Assembly: GCF_025961225.1 (NCBI RefSeq)
Contig: NZ_JAOQNG010000007.1
Location: forward strand, 1,128,501 to 1,192,500
DNA length: 64,000 bases
From: Azospirillum canadense
GTDB taxonomy: Bacteria; Pseudomonadota; Alphaproteobacteria; Azospirillales; Azospirillaceae
Direction of reading: 5' to 3'
Positions 26,282-36,707 of this stretch are shown in pieces (the first letter of the stretch is position 1; every line of letters begins with the position of its first letter). Position numbers and translations under genes: made by a program. The notes below the pieces were generated by a model. That model was not told where the DNA came from. It saw nothing but the letters and a program-made list of their open reading frames with translations, and searched no databases.

Positions 26282-26833
26282 ATGAACACTGCCCCCATGC
26301 TGCCCCTGAACCGCCATTCCCGCATGACCCGTAAGGTTTTTCTCCGCGTCGTCGGCGCGCTTTTGATCGGCCTCGCCGCTCCGGCTTGGGCTGATCCCCT
26401 CCCCACTCCAGTGGAAAAGCCAATCCTTACCGTCTCGGGCCACATCAGCGTGACCAATCGGGGCGCCCTGGCCGCGTTCGACCGCGCGTCGCTCGAGGCG
26501 CTCGGCACCGTGTCGTTCACGACGACAACGCCCTGGTACAAGGAGCCGGTGACGTTTGAGGGCGCCCCCCTGGCACGGCTCATGGAACGCCTCGGGGCGC
26601 GCGGCGAGACGATCGTCGCGACCGCGCTCAACGATTACAGCGGTGAAATTCCCATGGAGGATGTCCGCAACCGCCAGGTCATCCTCGCGCTGAAGCGCGA
26701 TGGACGGTATATGCCGGTCAGCGACAAGGGGCCCCTGTGCATCGTCTACGATTTCGACCACGACCCCGAAGCAAAGAAGCGCAAGTATTACAGCCGGTCG
26801 GTCTGGCAGGTTGTTCGACTTGCCATCCAGTGA
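26282..26833 (+). CDS. Periplasmic protein with molybdopterin-oxidoreductase-like fold
   Basis: The protein has 183 aa from ATG 26282, or 169 aa from the in-frame ATG at 26324, which gives the cleaner signal peptide (RKVFLRVVGALLIGLAAPAWA, then D). The mature part resembles the SUOX/YedY-type molybdopterin-binding fold (FEGAPLARLMERLGA, ATALNDYSGEIPMED, DKGPLCIVYDF) but is short and lacks an evident cofactor cysteine. Such small proteins often sit beside sensor kinases. Its stop is 2 bp before the kinase start, so it probably modulates or senses for that kinase in the periplasm. Confidence 0.75.
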   Translation: MNTAPMLPLNRHSRMTRKVFLRVVGALLIGLAAPAWADPLPTPVEKPILTVSGHISVTNRGALAAFDRASLEALGTVSFTTTTPWYKEPVTFEGAPLARLMERLGARGETIVATALNDYSGEIPMEDVRNRQVILALKRDGRYMPVSDKGPLCIVYDFDHDPEAKKRKYYSRSVWQVVRLAIQ

Positions 26834-26835
26834 CG

Positions 26836-28310
<1,475 letters not shown>

Positions 28311-28314
<4 letters not shown>

Positions 28315-29658
28315 GACCGCCGGGCGATGCGCGCATGCCCGGCCACCAACAAACAGCAGAAGACGCCCTGTCCGGCCGGCTGGGCAAGGCGCGGTCGGAG
28401 TTCTGGGCTGGGCTGTTCGGTGGGCTCCGGTCCTGGCAGACGGCCGCCCGGCTGGGTTTCTCGTCCATTCCCGCCGATGCCGTCACGGCGGGGTGGGCGG
28501 CGGCGGCGAACGGCATGCTGGTCACGCGCTTCATCGCCTCGGCGGTGAAGCAGATCGCGAAGGATGGCGACCGTCAGCTTGCCCTGCGCATGGGCATCGT
28601 CTCGCGCGCCGTGATGGACGCCGCCCTGGGCGTTTGTCGTTTCAACGACGAGACCATCGGATCGAAGATCATGGAGCGAATGGCATTCTTCATCACCCGC
28701 GTGCAGGGCATGTCCGCGTGGACGAACGGCATCAAGAACGCCTGGGCACTGGAGATGATGGGGCACGTCGCCGACCAAGCCGCCCGGCCCCTGGCGGGCG
28801 TTTCCAAGCCGCGCGGCGGAATGGGACGTGATCCGCGCCGCGCCGCTGGTCGAGGCCGGCGGCGCGCGCTTCTTCGACCCGGCCAACGTGTCCGACCGCT
28901 CCTTCGGGGAAAAGCTGATGGAGGCGATCCTCCAGGAACGCGCGTTCGCCGTGCTGGAGCCGGACGCCCGGGTTCGCCAGCTGACCAGCGGCGGCGTTCC
29001 CCGCGGCACCTTCTGGGGGGAGGTCGCGCGGTCCTTCTGGCTGTTCAAGTCGTTCTCGGTGACGATGGCGACCACTCACCTTGCCCGCACTTCCATCGAC
29101 GCCACGCCCGGCAAGGTCGCGAGCTTCGCCGCGATGTCCACTCTGCTGACCGTGGCCGGCGCGATGTCCATCCAGGCCAGGCAGATCATCACCGGCAAGG
29201 ATCCGCGCCGGATGGATGACCTGCGGTTCTGGGGAGCGGCCTACATGCAGGCTGGCGGCGCCGGCCTCTTCGGCGACTTCCTGCAAGCCGGCCTCGACCG
29301 CAACATGAAAGGGCTGGCGATCACCATGGCCGGCCCGGTGTTCGGCCTCGCTGTCGATGTGGCCCGGTTGGCGATCCCCGATTATCGCAAGATCATGGAC
29401 GGGCAGCCAAGCCACTACGGCGCAGAGGTGCTCCGGTTCATCCGCGGCAACCTGCCGGGCTCGAACCTCTGGTACAGTCGTTTGGTCACCGACCGCGCCA
29501 TCATAGACAACGTCCAGGCGCTACTCGATCCCGGCTTTTGGGACTCCTTCGCGCGGATAGAGAACAAGGCCCAGCAGGAATACGGCCAGCGGTTCTGGTG
29601 GCGGCCTGGGCACGAGCCCGACAGGGCACCGGTCCTGGGGACGGCGCTGCCGCGGTAA
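28311..29658 (+). pseudogene. Remnant of a phage virion protein gene, frameshifted
   Basis: Two frames together encode part of a large phage internal-virion or ejection-type protein. The first (28311 to about 28810) contains SRLGKARSEF-like helices and AFFITRVQGMSAWTNGIKNAW; the second (about 28805-29658) contains AEWDVIRAAPLVEAGGARFF, FWLFKSFSVTMATTHLART, RFWGAAYMQAGGAGLFGDFL and the C-terminal QQEYGQRFWWRPG. The shift lies at about 28800-28815 and may accompany a small deletion. The N-terminal part of the large gene is missing. Assignment is from remembered family motifs. Confidence 0.65.
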
Positions 29659-29803
29659 TGTCATTTGTGGCACGTGGTATGGGCAGTTAGGTTCGCGGTG
29701 ACGGCTACCCGAGGGGGCGGAGCGGACCCCAGCAAACCAAGCTGCATCCGTGCCGTCAGATCATGCGTTGCTCCAAGCAAGCGGAAATGTCGCGACGCCA
29801 CGA

Positions 29804-29829
29804 AGGGCCACCCCCGTCCGGGTGGCCCT
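29804..29829 (+). terminator. Strong hairpin after the phage gene remnant
   Basis: AGGGCCACCC and GGGTGGCCCT form a perfect 10-bp stem with a 6-base loop (CCGTCC), followed by TTTC. This is a typical phage-type rho-independent terminator shape. Confidence 0.75.
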
Positions 29830-30024
29830 TTCGGCGTCCGATCGGCCGCTGATTGGTGCCGCTCCGTTCTCATCTTCGAACCTGGAAATTGACATGGATC
29901 AAGATGGCACAAGCTTGTTCCTGTTTCGTTCTCGGTTTAGCATGCGCCCTATGCCCAAGCCCGTGCTCGACACCCTCGGCAACCTTCCGGAAACCCACAA
30001 GCTGTACGGTGGCTGCTTCCACCA
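29830..30024. other. Residual sequence between phage remnant and IS fragment
   Basis: No gene can be supported. A reading frame from ATG 29951 (MPKPVLDTLGNLPETHKLYGG) looks protein-like but is cut at the IS end near 30025, so it may be the start of a broken gene. Confidence 0.35.
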
Positions 30025-30632
30025 GCGTGGTGCATCGAGGCGAGCGGTGACGGACTGCGCCCGTTTTCCCGGCCTTTTCAAGAGACGCGGACATAGCTCG
30101 GGCGTGCCAAACCGAACATGTGGTTGAGCAGGTTGGCGGCGACCATGAGCTCGGTACACCGCCCATCGTCGCTGTGGGCGCGCAGGCGGTCGCCAATGAC
30201 CTGTTTGTAGCGCGCGATCGCCGCCTCCGCTTTGGCCCGCGTGTTGTCGCCGGACGTTCGCTGCCAAGCCATGCGGCCGGTCGCGGCAATCGCCAGAAGG
30301 TGGCGGTCGCGCTGGGTCGGCGCCGCCTCCGCGGTGGTGCTGAGGGTCGCATCGCGGCGTGGTGGGGCGATCACCGCCGCTTCCGGGTGGCGGGCGGACA
30401 CGGCTGCGTACACGTCGGTTCGGTCGTAGCCGCCGTCGCCGATCAGCCGCTCCACCGGGGCGGTGATCTGATCGAGCAGAGGGCCGACTTGCGAGGCGTC
30501 ATCGACATCGGGCGCCGTCAACGCCAGAGCGACAATTTGCCCCGTGCCGGCATCGACGCCGACGTGGAATTTGCGCCAGGAGCGGCGCGTCTTGGAACCG
30601 TGCTTCTCGACCAGCCACTCGCCCGGGCCGCT
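30025..30632 (-). pseudogene. 3' half of an IS5-family (IS903-like) element and transposase
   Basis: The transposase frame (stop at 30078) reads GPGEWLVEKHGSKTRRSWRK, SQVGPLLDQI, GGYDRTDVYAAV and the C-terminal AEAAIARYKQVIGDRLRA, clearly related to the intact element at 22750-23865. The sequence at about 30025-30040 (GTGGTGCATCGAGG) resembles that element's inverted repeat. The N-terminal half, including the first catalytic Asp, is absent; a different IS begins at about 30633. No continuation was found to the right of that IS. Confidence 0.8.
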
Positions 30633-30812
30633 GAGTGTCTGTTCGTAGAGATCACGCGCTGAGCCCCTGGGGCGCGAGGCGCTGCAGGCGCCTGGAGAGG
30701 ATGGAGATGAAGGCGATCTGGACGAAAGCGACGAGGTGCTCCTTCGTCCGCTCGACGATGGTGTTCAATCGCCGGTAGCGGCTGATCCAGCTGAAGGAGC
30801 GCTCAATGGTCT
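30633..30812 (-). mobile_element. C-terminal piece of a split IS5-family transposase
   Basis: Reading right to left, the frame gives TIERSFSWISRYRRLNTIVE, then RTKEHLVAFVQIAF and ISILSRRLQRLAPQGLSA with a stop at 30652. This is the normal C-terminus of the transposase whose N-terminal part lies at 32735-33431. GAGTGT at 30633-30638 matches ACACTC at 33494-33499 as the likely outer ends. The two pieces are separated by about 1.9 kb of inserted DNA. Confidence 0.75.
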
Positions 30813-32734
30813 AATCACAAATGACAAGTTCTGCCTGACGCGCACAGGGCATCTTCAGCTGAGCTTGTCACACGTGCGGGGCGGCGGGTGGGAGGCGGTT
30901 GTGTCCTACCTCTGCGGTGAGGTCACTCACCAAGGAGGGAAGGATGCGGCGGCAAAAGCGGTGTCCTTGGCGCGTTCGGCGCACCGGTGTGTCGACGCCA
31001 ACCAGTCAGCAGCGTTGGGACCGGGCCGATCAACTCCTTCTGCAGTGGGCGATGACCGCACCGGCGCCAACCCCGACGTGGGCGCCCCCGATCCGGCCGG
31101 AGGTGTGTCATGCGCGTAGCGATCTATGGTCGCGTCTCGACCAGCCACCAAGTCGACCACCAGACCATTGAGCAGCAATTCGAGCGCCTGACCGCGCATG
31201 TGCACGCACACACGGCCGAAGGCTGGGTGCTCGACCCGGGCCATGTCTTCCGCGACGATGGCTACAGCGGCGCCACGTTGGCGCGCCCGGGGCTCGACCG
31301 CCTGCGTGACGCCGTGAAGAGCCGCGAGTGTGACCGCGTGCTCGTCACCGCGCCGGACCGTCTGGCGCGCAACGACGTGCACCAGATGGTGTTGCTGGAG
31401 GAATGGGCCCGGTTTGGCTGCATCGCCGAGTTTCTGGACCGGCCGATGAGCGATGACCCTCATGACCATCTGCTGCTGCAGATCCGCGGGGCGGTGGCGG
31501 AGTACGAGCGGACGCTGATTGCCGAACGCATGCGCCGCGGCCGGCTGGCCAAGCTGCGCGCCGGTCTGCTGCTGCCATGGACGTATCCGCCCTACGGCTA
31601 TCGCCTGCACCCGGACCGGCCGCGCGACCCGCGTGGTGTTACCCTCGAGCCGGCCGAGGCCGCCGTCGTGGCCGAGCTGTTTGCCCTATACCGCGAGCCG
31701 GGCACCTCGCTGATGGACCTCGCCCGCCATCTCGATGCGCGCGGCGTACCCACCCCCTCGGGCAAACCGTGCTGGTCCGGCCCGACGATCCGGGGGATTT
31801 TGTGCAACCCGACTTACACCGGGCAGGTTTATGCGCAACGCACGCGCTGCCGCCCACCCACGCACCGGCGCTCGGCGACGCACCCCATCGGCCGGTCACA
31901 CGACACGGCGGTGCCGCAACCCGCCGACACCTGGATCCCGGTCGGACCGGTCCCCGCCGTGGTCAGCCAAGCGCACTTCGACGAGGTCCAGGCGAAGCTG
32001 GCCACCAACCGCTCCTTCGCGCGGCGGAACAACACCGCCCACCCGTACCTCTTGCGCGTGCTGGTGAGCTGCGGGTGCTGCGGCATGGCCTGCACGGCGC
32101 GGGTGGCCAATGGCCGGACCTCCTACTATGTGTGCACCGGGAAGGGGCGAAGGAGCAGCGCGTCCCGCGCGGCATGCTGCCCCGCTCGCTCTATCCCGGC
32201 TGACCAGCTCGACGAGGTGGTCTGGAACGATCTCTGCGCCTTGCTGAGGGAACCGGAACCGCTCGCCGCCGCGGTGGCACGCGCCCATGGCGGGGCGTGG
32301 CTGCCGCAGGAATTGCTCGCGCGTCGCGAGACGCTGCACCGCGCCCAGGCCCACCTCGGCCAGCAGCTCGAGCGGCTCACCGACGCCTATCTACGGGCGG
32401 TCATTCCGCTCGATGAGTATGAGCGACGGCGGCGTGACCGGGAGCAGCAGATACAGGCCCTGGCTAGCCAGGAGGAGCTGCTGCGCAATGATGCCGCGCG
32501 CCAGCAGCATCTGGCCGGCGTGGCAGCGTCACTGGAGGCGTTCCGCACGCGTGTCCAGCACGGGCTTGCCGCCGCGACCTTCGAGCAGCGTCGGCAACTC
32601 GTATTGCTGCTCATCGACCGTGTCGTCGTTACCGATGCTGATGTTGAGATCCGCTACGTGCTGCCCACCAGCACGGAAAGCGAGCACGTCCGGTTTTGTC
32701 AATTGCGTAAAGACTACTTCCACGACCCAGGCGA
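30813..32734 (+). mobile_element. Serine-recombinase segment inserted in an IS transposase gene
   Basis: This approximately 1.92-kb segment separates the two halves of one transposase frame (...TEIAWVVE and TIERSFSW...). It carries a 75-codon open frame and a large serine recombinase and nothing else recognisable. Its outer parts show a short imperfect inverted similarity (AATGACAA at about 30829 and TTGTCAATT at about 32697). Boundaries are accurate to perhaps 10 bp, judged from where transposase reading stops on each side. Confidence 0.65.
30944..31171 (+). CDS. Small open frame before the serine recombinase (75 aa)
   Basis: ATG 30944 follows a very good AAGGAGGG (30932-30939). The product is rich in Arg, Pro and Trp (MRRQKRCPWRVRRTG...) with no recognised domain, and it overlaps the recombinase start by 62 bases in another frame. 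It may be a real accessory gene, or a leader peptide whose translation affects recombinase expression. Codon bias cannot decide it. Confidence 0.4.
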   Translation: MRRQKRCPWRVRRTGVSTPTSQQRWDRADQLLLQWAMTAPAPTPTWAPPIRPEVCHARSDLWSRLDQPPSRPPDH

Positions 32735-32816
32735 TTTCGGTGGGGATGAATACCCCGTGGCGGCCGCGGGCGATCGGCTGGACGGTAATGCCGAGCGCTT
32801 CCGCGGCTTTGGCTAG
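31110..32816 (+). CDS. Large serine recombinase
   Basis: The 568-aa protein has an N-terminal resolvase domain with the nucleophile Ser10 (AIYGRVSTSHQ) and VTAPDRLARNDVHQMVLLEE. A recombinase domain (GYRLHPDRP, GVPTPSGKPCWSGPTIRGI) is followed by a zinc-ribbon (LVSCGCCGMACTARVANGR, AACCPA) and a coiled coil (about residues 390-490), then QRRQLVLLLIDRVVVTDADV. The last 25-30 residues, after QLRKDYF, are read from antisense IS sequence, so the native end has been lost or was always supplied by the target. It appears otherwise intact and could excise or integrate its element. Confidence 0.92.
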   Translation: MRVAIYGRVSTSHQVDHQTIEQQFERLTAHVHAHTAEGWVLDPGHVFRDDGYSGATLARPGLDRLRDAVKSRECDRVLVTAPDRLARNDVHQMVLLEEWARFGCIAEFLDRPMSDDPHDHLLLQIRGAVAEYERTLIAERMRRGRLAKLRAGLLLPWTYPPYGYRLHPDRPRDPRGVTLEPAEAAVVAELFALYREPGTSLMDLARHLDARGVPTPSGKPCWSGPTIRGILCNPTYTGQVYAQRTRCRPPTHRRSATHPIGRSHDTAVPQPADTWIPVGPVPAVVSQAHFDEVQAKLATNRSFARRNNTAHPYLLRVLVSCGCCGMACTARVANGRTSYYVCTGKGRRSSASRAACCPARSIPADQLDEVVWNDLCALLREPEPLAAAVARAHGGAWLPQELLARRETLHRAQAHLGQQLERLTDAYLRAVIPLDEYERRRRDREQQIQALASQEELLRNDAARQQHLAGVAASLEAFRTRVQHGLAAATFEQRRQLVLLLIDRVVVTDADVEIRYVLPTSTESEHVRFCQLRKDYFHDPGDFGGDEYPVAAAGDRLDGNAERFRGFG

Positions 32817-33431
32817 GCGCTCACCGCGGTAGCCGAGATCGCCGATGGCCGGTCCTTGAAAGCCGCGGCCAGCGAGTTGGCGCAGCACCGGCACGATGCC
32901 TTTGGTGTCGTGCACGTTGGCCGGCGAGGCGTCGATCGCCAGCGGGATCCCGTACTTCTCGACGGCGATGCTGATCTTCACCCCGCGAATCTTCTTACCC
33001 CCGTCCACGCCGCGCGCGAAGCAAGTCGGGGCCGAAGGGCAGGTGCGGCTGTCGATTACCACCGCGCTCGGCTCCACCGTGTCGCCGCAGGCCACGCGCC
33101 AGGTCCGCCGCAAGCGGTCGAGCAGTCGGCGCCACAGGCCGAGCTGGGTCCACCGGGCGAACAGCGTGTACAGCGTGCCAAAGGGCATGCCCGAGAGCTG
33201 ACCGATGGCCCGCCATTGCATGCCGCAGTAGCCGACACACCAGATGGCCATTATCGCCTTGCGCAGCGCGGATCCGGCGAGAGACGCTTTGGGCCCGCGG
33301 CGGGCTGGACGCGCGCCGTCGCTCGCCATCGCCGTCAGTTCAACCAGCACCTCCTCGACAAAGGCCTCGACGTCCGAGAACGCGTCCCAGGAGGCCGGGG
33401 TGGTGCTTGCGGGACGAACGGCAGTGCCCAT
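32735..33431 (-). pseudogene. N-terminal piece of the split IS5-family transposase
   Basis: Reading from ATG 33431, the frame shows KAIMAIWCVGYCGMQWRAIG, then AVVIDSRTCPSAPTC, GGKKIRGVKISIAVEKYGIP and GDLGYRGERLAK, an IS5-family DDE domain, and stops being transposase-like after PTEIAWVVE at about 32735. The rest of the frame down to 32529 is antisense to the serine recombinase. The missing C-terminus lies at 30652-30812. Confidence 0.8.
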
Positions 33432-33499
33432 AGAATGCGGCTCCAGGCGGTCAGAATGAAGCCCACAGAGCTACCAGACCAATCCCCGCCGCAACACTC

Positions 33500-33986
33500 C
33501 TGTTCAGCTTAAAGTAGCATTCCGCCCAGCGCCGGCTGGGACGCCTCTGCTACGAACATGCTCTCAATCTTTGGCGACTGCCCGACACGGCCACTGTTGT
33601 GCGGATAACAATGCTTCGTGAAGAAATTTGCAGGAAGAGTGCGAAGGGGCGCGCCGATCACCTCAATGTATGCGAAGAAATCATCTCTCGGAACCGGATG
33701 TCATTCAAATGTATTGCAGGTCGTGCTGGCGCGCATGCCGGAGGGCGCCATCGGGTGTTGTTGGATTGTGTCCCGAGCCGTGATGCGGGGAGCCGTGGCT
33801 GTCGGACTGGAGGGACAAATCATTACGGTTCCCCACAGTTCCTACACCATCTCGTGGGACAGGACCAGAAACCGGGGCCTTCCGGAAACCCGATGCGGTT
33901 CGGAAGACTCAAGGCCGGTTCCAGCCCTGGCCCACGACCTTGGAGTTTGGCGCTGGGCTCAAATGCGCTGCGACAAGGCCGGCCGG
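33500..33986. other. 487-bp gap with no supported gene
   Basis: The sequence between the IS end and the DUF417 gene has several open frames, but none shows a ribosome site plus recognisable protein. A 182-codon frame at 33618-34166 runs through the end of the DUF417 gene and is rejected. The stretch is probably degraded DNA at the border of the mobile region. Confidence 0.5.
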
Positions 33987-34517
33987 TCAGGCGCGGGGCG
34001 AGCGGAGCGCGGCGAACGAATTGACGGCGATCCAGAGCGAGAGGGCGAGCAGGCCGACGTCCTTCAGCAGGAACTGGCCGGGCGCGACCGACAGTGCCGG
34101 AAAGCCGAGTTCCGGCACGAACACGCCGGGGGTCGACACGATGAAGCTGAGCGTCGTCACGAATAGCCCGGCCGAGAGCACGCCGCCGACGAGCGAGTAC
34201 AGCGGGTTGACGAGCCTGGCCGCGATCAAGGCGCCGATGCTGAGTTCGAGGACACCGAGGGAGCTGGAAAATTCCCGGACGCCGAGGATGGATGAGGCCC
34301 AGCTCAGCAACGGGCTGTTGCCGACAAGGACCGTCAGGCCTTCCGCTTCATAGGCCGTGAACTTCATGCCGCCGAACCAGGCATAGATCACGACAAGCGA
34401 GGCGTAGAGACCCGCCGTGGTGAGGGTCGTGCCGTAGCGGTCGACCAGATCGAGGGCGGCGGCGCGGGCCTGGAGGCTCGTGTTGGCCGTGACGGTGTGG
34501 AAAGGCGTATCAGACAT
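33987..34517 (-). CDS. DUF417 (YkgB/RclC-like) inner-membrane protein
   Basis: The 176-aa protein has four hydrophobic segments (TTAGLYASLVVIYAWFGGMK at about residues 33-52 and three more). YAWFGGMKFTAYEAEGL and SPLLSW match the DUF417 family, whose E. coli member RclC belongs to the reactive-chlorine-resistance operon. It follows the NADH-dehydrogenase-like gene on the same strand, 120 bp apart. No RclR-type regulator is seen nearby. A role in the envelope under oxidant stress is likely but inferred. Confidence 0.82.
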   Translation of the reverse strand: MSDTPFHTVTANTSLQARAAALDLVDRYGTTLTTAGLYASLVVIYAWFGGMKFTAYEAEGLTVLVGNSPLLSWASSILGVREFSSSLGVLELSIGALIAARLVNPLYSLVGGVLSAGLFVTTLSFIVSTPGVFVPELGFPALSVAPGQFLLKDVGLLALSLWIAVNSFAALRSPRA

Positions 34518-34637
34518 GGTGTTCTCCTGTTTGGGCCGCGCCGGGCGGTGCGCCCTGTGGCCGCGGCATGGATGTGCGTATGGACGTGGCGTTGCCCGGG
34601 ACGATGCCCTTCCCGACGAAGGGGAGGGCGGTCCGCG

Positions 34638-35846
34638 TCAGGGGACGATCACATGGTCCGGGTTGGCGATGGCGAAGGCTGCGTTGCGGTCGGCCGCCGG
34701 CGGGTAGATCCACTGCGTGTTGATCTCCCGCTTGACGGCCTTGCCGGTCTCGCGGGTCAGCCGCACCTGACGGTCCCAACCCTCGGTGAAGAGCGCGCCC
34801 CACGGGCCGAGGTCGAGGCAGGTGACGTATTTCGGCTGGCTGTACGGGTGCAGTGGCAATCCGACCAGTTCCGCGGCGGCGTTGTGGCCGGCAACGCGCC
34901 CGAGGCTCATGGCGTGCTGACACGACATGGCCGTGACGTTGCCGAGGTCGTCCGTCGCGGCGCGCACGACATCGCCGGTGACGAAGACGTCCTCCACCGC
35001 TCCGGCGCGGAGGAAGGCATCGCCGACCACGCGGCCGAAGCGGTCGTGCTCCCCTTCGATCTGGGCCGCGAGCGGGTTGGCGCGCGCGCCGGCGGTCCAG
35101 ACGACAGTGTTCGTCGCGATGCGCTCGCCGGATGAGAGGACGACGCCATCGGCGCTGATCGCGGCGACCGCCGCGCCGGTGATGGTCTCGACGCCGCACT
35201 CGGCCAGCGCCTCCTCGATCACCGGCCGCGGGGTTGGGCCAAGGTCGGGGCCGATGTGGGAAGCCTGCTCGACGACGATAACGCGGACGGCGGCGGCGCT
35301 GCCCAGAACCGCGCGCAGGCGCTCCGGCATCTCGGCCGCGGTCTCAATGCCGGTGAAGCCGCCTCCGGCCACCACGACCGTGTTGCGCGCAACCGTTTCA
35401 GGCCGGTCTGCCAGCGACTTCAGATGCGCATCGAGCGCGCGGGCGCTCGCCAGCTGATCGACGTTGAAGCTGTACTCCGGCAAACCCGGCACTGGCGGCT
35501 GAAAGAGACGGCTGCCGGTGGCCAGCACGAACTTGTCGTAGGGCAGCCGCGTCCGCGTGCCGTCGACACGCTCAACCTCGATGCGGTGGGCGCCGGCATC
35601 GATCGTCTGCACCAGCCCCGCGACGTGCCGCACGTCAACCGCTTCGAGGAGTGGTGCGATGTCGGGGTTCATATTCTCAAGGACCGCTTCGTAGAGACGG
35701 GGACGCACCGTCAAGTTGGCGCTTGGCGACACGATGGTCACCTCGATGTCCTGCTCCCGGCCCGCGATCGCGACGGCACGAGCGGCCGAGATGGCGGCCC
35801 ACATGCCGGCGAAACCCGAGCCGGCCACGAGTATCCTCTTGGTCAT
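34638..35846 (-). CDS. FAD-dependent pyridine nucleotide oxidoreductase, NDH-2 type
   Basis: The 402-aa protein starts at ATG 35846, preceded by AAGGAG. It has two dinucleotide-binding motifs, LVAGSGFAGMWAA (about residue 6) and VVVAGGGFTGIETAAEMP (about 165), plus DVFVTGDVV near the FAD ribityl site. It resembles type-II NADH dehydrogenases and ferredoxin/rubredoxin reductases. No redox-active CxxC is present, so it is not a disulfide reductase. It lies upstream of the DUF417 gene, probably in one transcript, and may supply electrons to quinone during oxidant stress. Confidence 0.88.
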   Translation of the reverse strand: MTKRILVAGSGFAGMWAAISAARAVAIAGREQDIEVTIVSPSANLTVRPRLYEAVLENMNPDIAPLLEAVDVRHVAGLVQTIDAGAHRIEVERVDGTRTRLPYDKFVLATGSRLFQPPVPGLPEYSFNVDQLASARALDAHLKSLADRPETVARNTVVVAGGGFTGIETAAEMPERLRAVLGSAAAVRVIVVEQASHIGPDLGPTPRPVIEEALAECGVETITGAAVAAISADGVVLSSGERIATNTVVWTAGARANPLAAQIEGEHDRFGRVVGDAFLRAGAVEDVFVTGDVVRAATDDLGNVTAMSCQHAMSLGRVAGHNAAAELVGLPLHPYSQPKYVTCLDLGPWGALFTEGWDRQVRLTRETGKAVKREINTQWIYPPAADRNAAFAIANPDHVIVP

Positions 35847-36084
35847 GGGACTTCTCCTTGTTCGCCGGACGAGAAGGCATTGAGTCGAGCATCCGCTCGA
35901 CGGCTTTCTCGGCATGTCCGGCAGAACACCGAGAAGGATTGGTTTGATGGCGTGGAACGGCTGACCGCCGCGGGCTCTACCGGGCGTCTTGCCCGACCTC
36001 GGGGAGCGCCCCGGATGATGAGAGGGCTGCGCATCCGACGATCTGCGGGAGGCAACGGATGCCCTGGTCATCAGTGGTGGTCAT

Positions 36085-36102
36085 GTCCGTCTTAACACGG
36101 AC
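36085..36102. promoter_or_regulatory. Palindromic operator candidate between divergent genes
   Basis: GTCCGT-CTTAAC-ACGGAC is a perfect 6-bp inverted repeat lying in the 430-bp gap (35847-36276) between the NDH-2-type gene (-) and the cupin gene (+). The rest of the gap holds no gene. A dimeric repressor site is likely; its protein is not evident in the window. Confidence 0.5.
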
Positions 36103-36132
36103 TATATTTGTCCACGTTCTGTGCCGCAAGCA

Positions 36133-36163
36133 AAAAACGCACACCGACGTTATCTGCGTTTTT
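36133..36163. promoter_or_regulatory. Inverted repeat upstream of the cupin gene
   Basis: AAAAACGCA and TGCGTTTTT are 9-bp perfect arms around a 13-base centre. On either strand the stem is followed by few T residues beyond the arm, so it may be a weak bidirectional terminator or an operator. Confidence 0.4.
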
Positions 36164-36276
36164 AGGGGCAACAAGGCGAAGCCGATGGTACAGAGATTCT
36201 CTTCGCTCTTGGTCCTTATGTCCGACCGGCCGGAGGCGCATCCTCCCCGAAGCGACCATCAACCGAGGACCGACCG

Positions 36277-36696
36277 ATGCACCTGCGCTCTCTCGCCGCT
36301 GCCGGCTGGCTCGCCGTTCTCGCGGCTCCCGCCGCCGCGCACACCGCGCAGCCCGGCCACGAAACCGTGACGCCCACCTTCCAGCACGCCATTCCCAACA
36401 GTCCCGGCAAGACCCTCCTCTCCGTCGTCGTCGAGTACCCGCCGGGCGGCAAGACGGAGCCGCACCATCACGCAAAGTCGGCCTTCATTTACGCCTATGT
36501 GCTGTCCGGTGCGATCCGCAGCCAAGTCGATGATGGCCCGGACAAGGTCTATCGCGCCGGCGAGAGCTTCTTCGAACCGCCGGGCGCCCACCACCGCGTC
36601 AGCGAGAATGCCAGCGCCACCGAGCCGGCGCGCCTGCTCGCCGTCTTCGTCATCGACAGCGGCGATACCCCCCTGACCACCACCGATTCTCATTGA
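36277..36696 (+). CDS. Secreted cupin protein
   Basis: The 139-aa precursor has a signal peptide (residues 1-21, ending APAAAHT). The cupin metal motif is present: EYPPGGKTEPHHHAKSAF (motif 1, three histidines) and GESFFEPPGAHHRV (motif 2). Small periplasmic cupins of this type often accompany AhpD-like proteins in oxidant or copper stress loci. An AhpD-family gene follows after 11 bp. The substrate is unknown. A frameshifted cupin gene of similar design lies at 58865-59266. Confidence 0.85.
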   Translation: MHLRSLAAAGWLAVLAAPAAAHTAQPGHETVTPTFQHAIPNSPGKTLLSVVVEYPPGGKTEPHHHAKSAFIYAYVLSGAIRSQVDDGPDKVYRAGESFFEPPGAHHRVSENASATEPARLLAVFVIDSGDTPLTTTDSH

Positions 36697-36707
36697 GGAG
36701 CACCGCC

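Noticed and set aside
32529..33431. A single 300-aa transposase reading to 32529
   Set aside because: The last part, from about 32735, is antisense to the serine recombinase; the genuine C-terminus is found at 30652-30812.
29985..33895. CCTTCCGGAAACCC occurring at both about 29985 and about 33881
   Set aside because: Flanking bases do not match and the positions are not element ends; probably chance in GC-rich DNA, though an old att-like repeat cannot be fully excluded.
33618..34166. A 182-codon frame next to the split IS
   Set aside because: It runs antisense through the last third of the DUF417 membrane-protein gene, which has clear transmembrane coding character.
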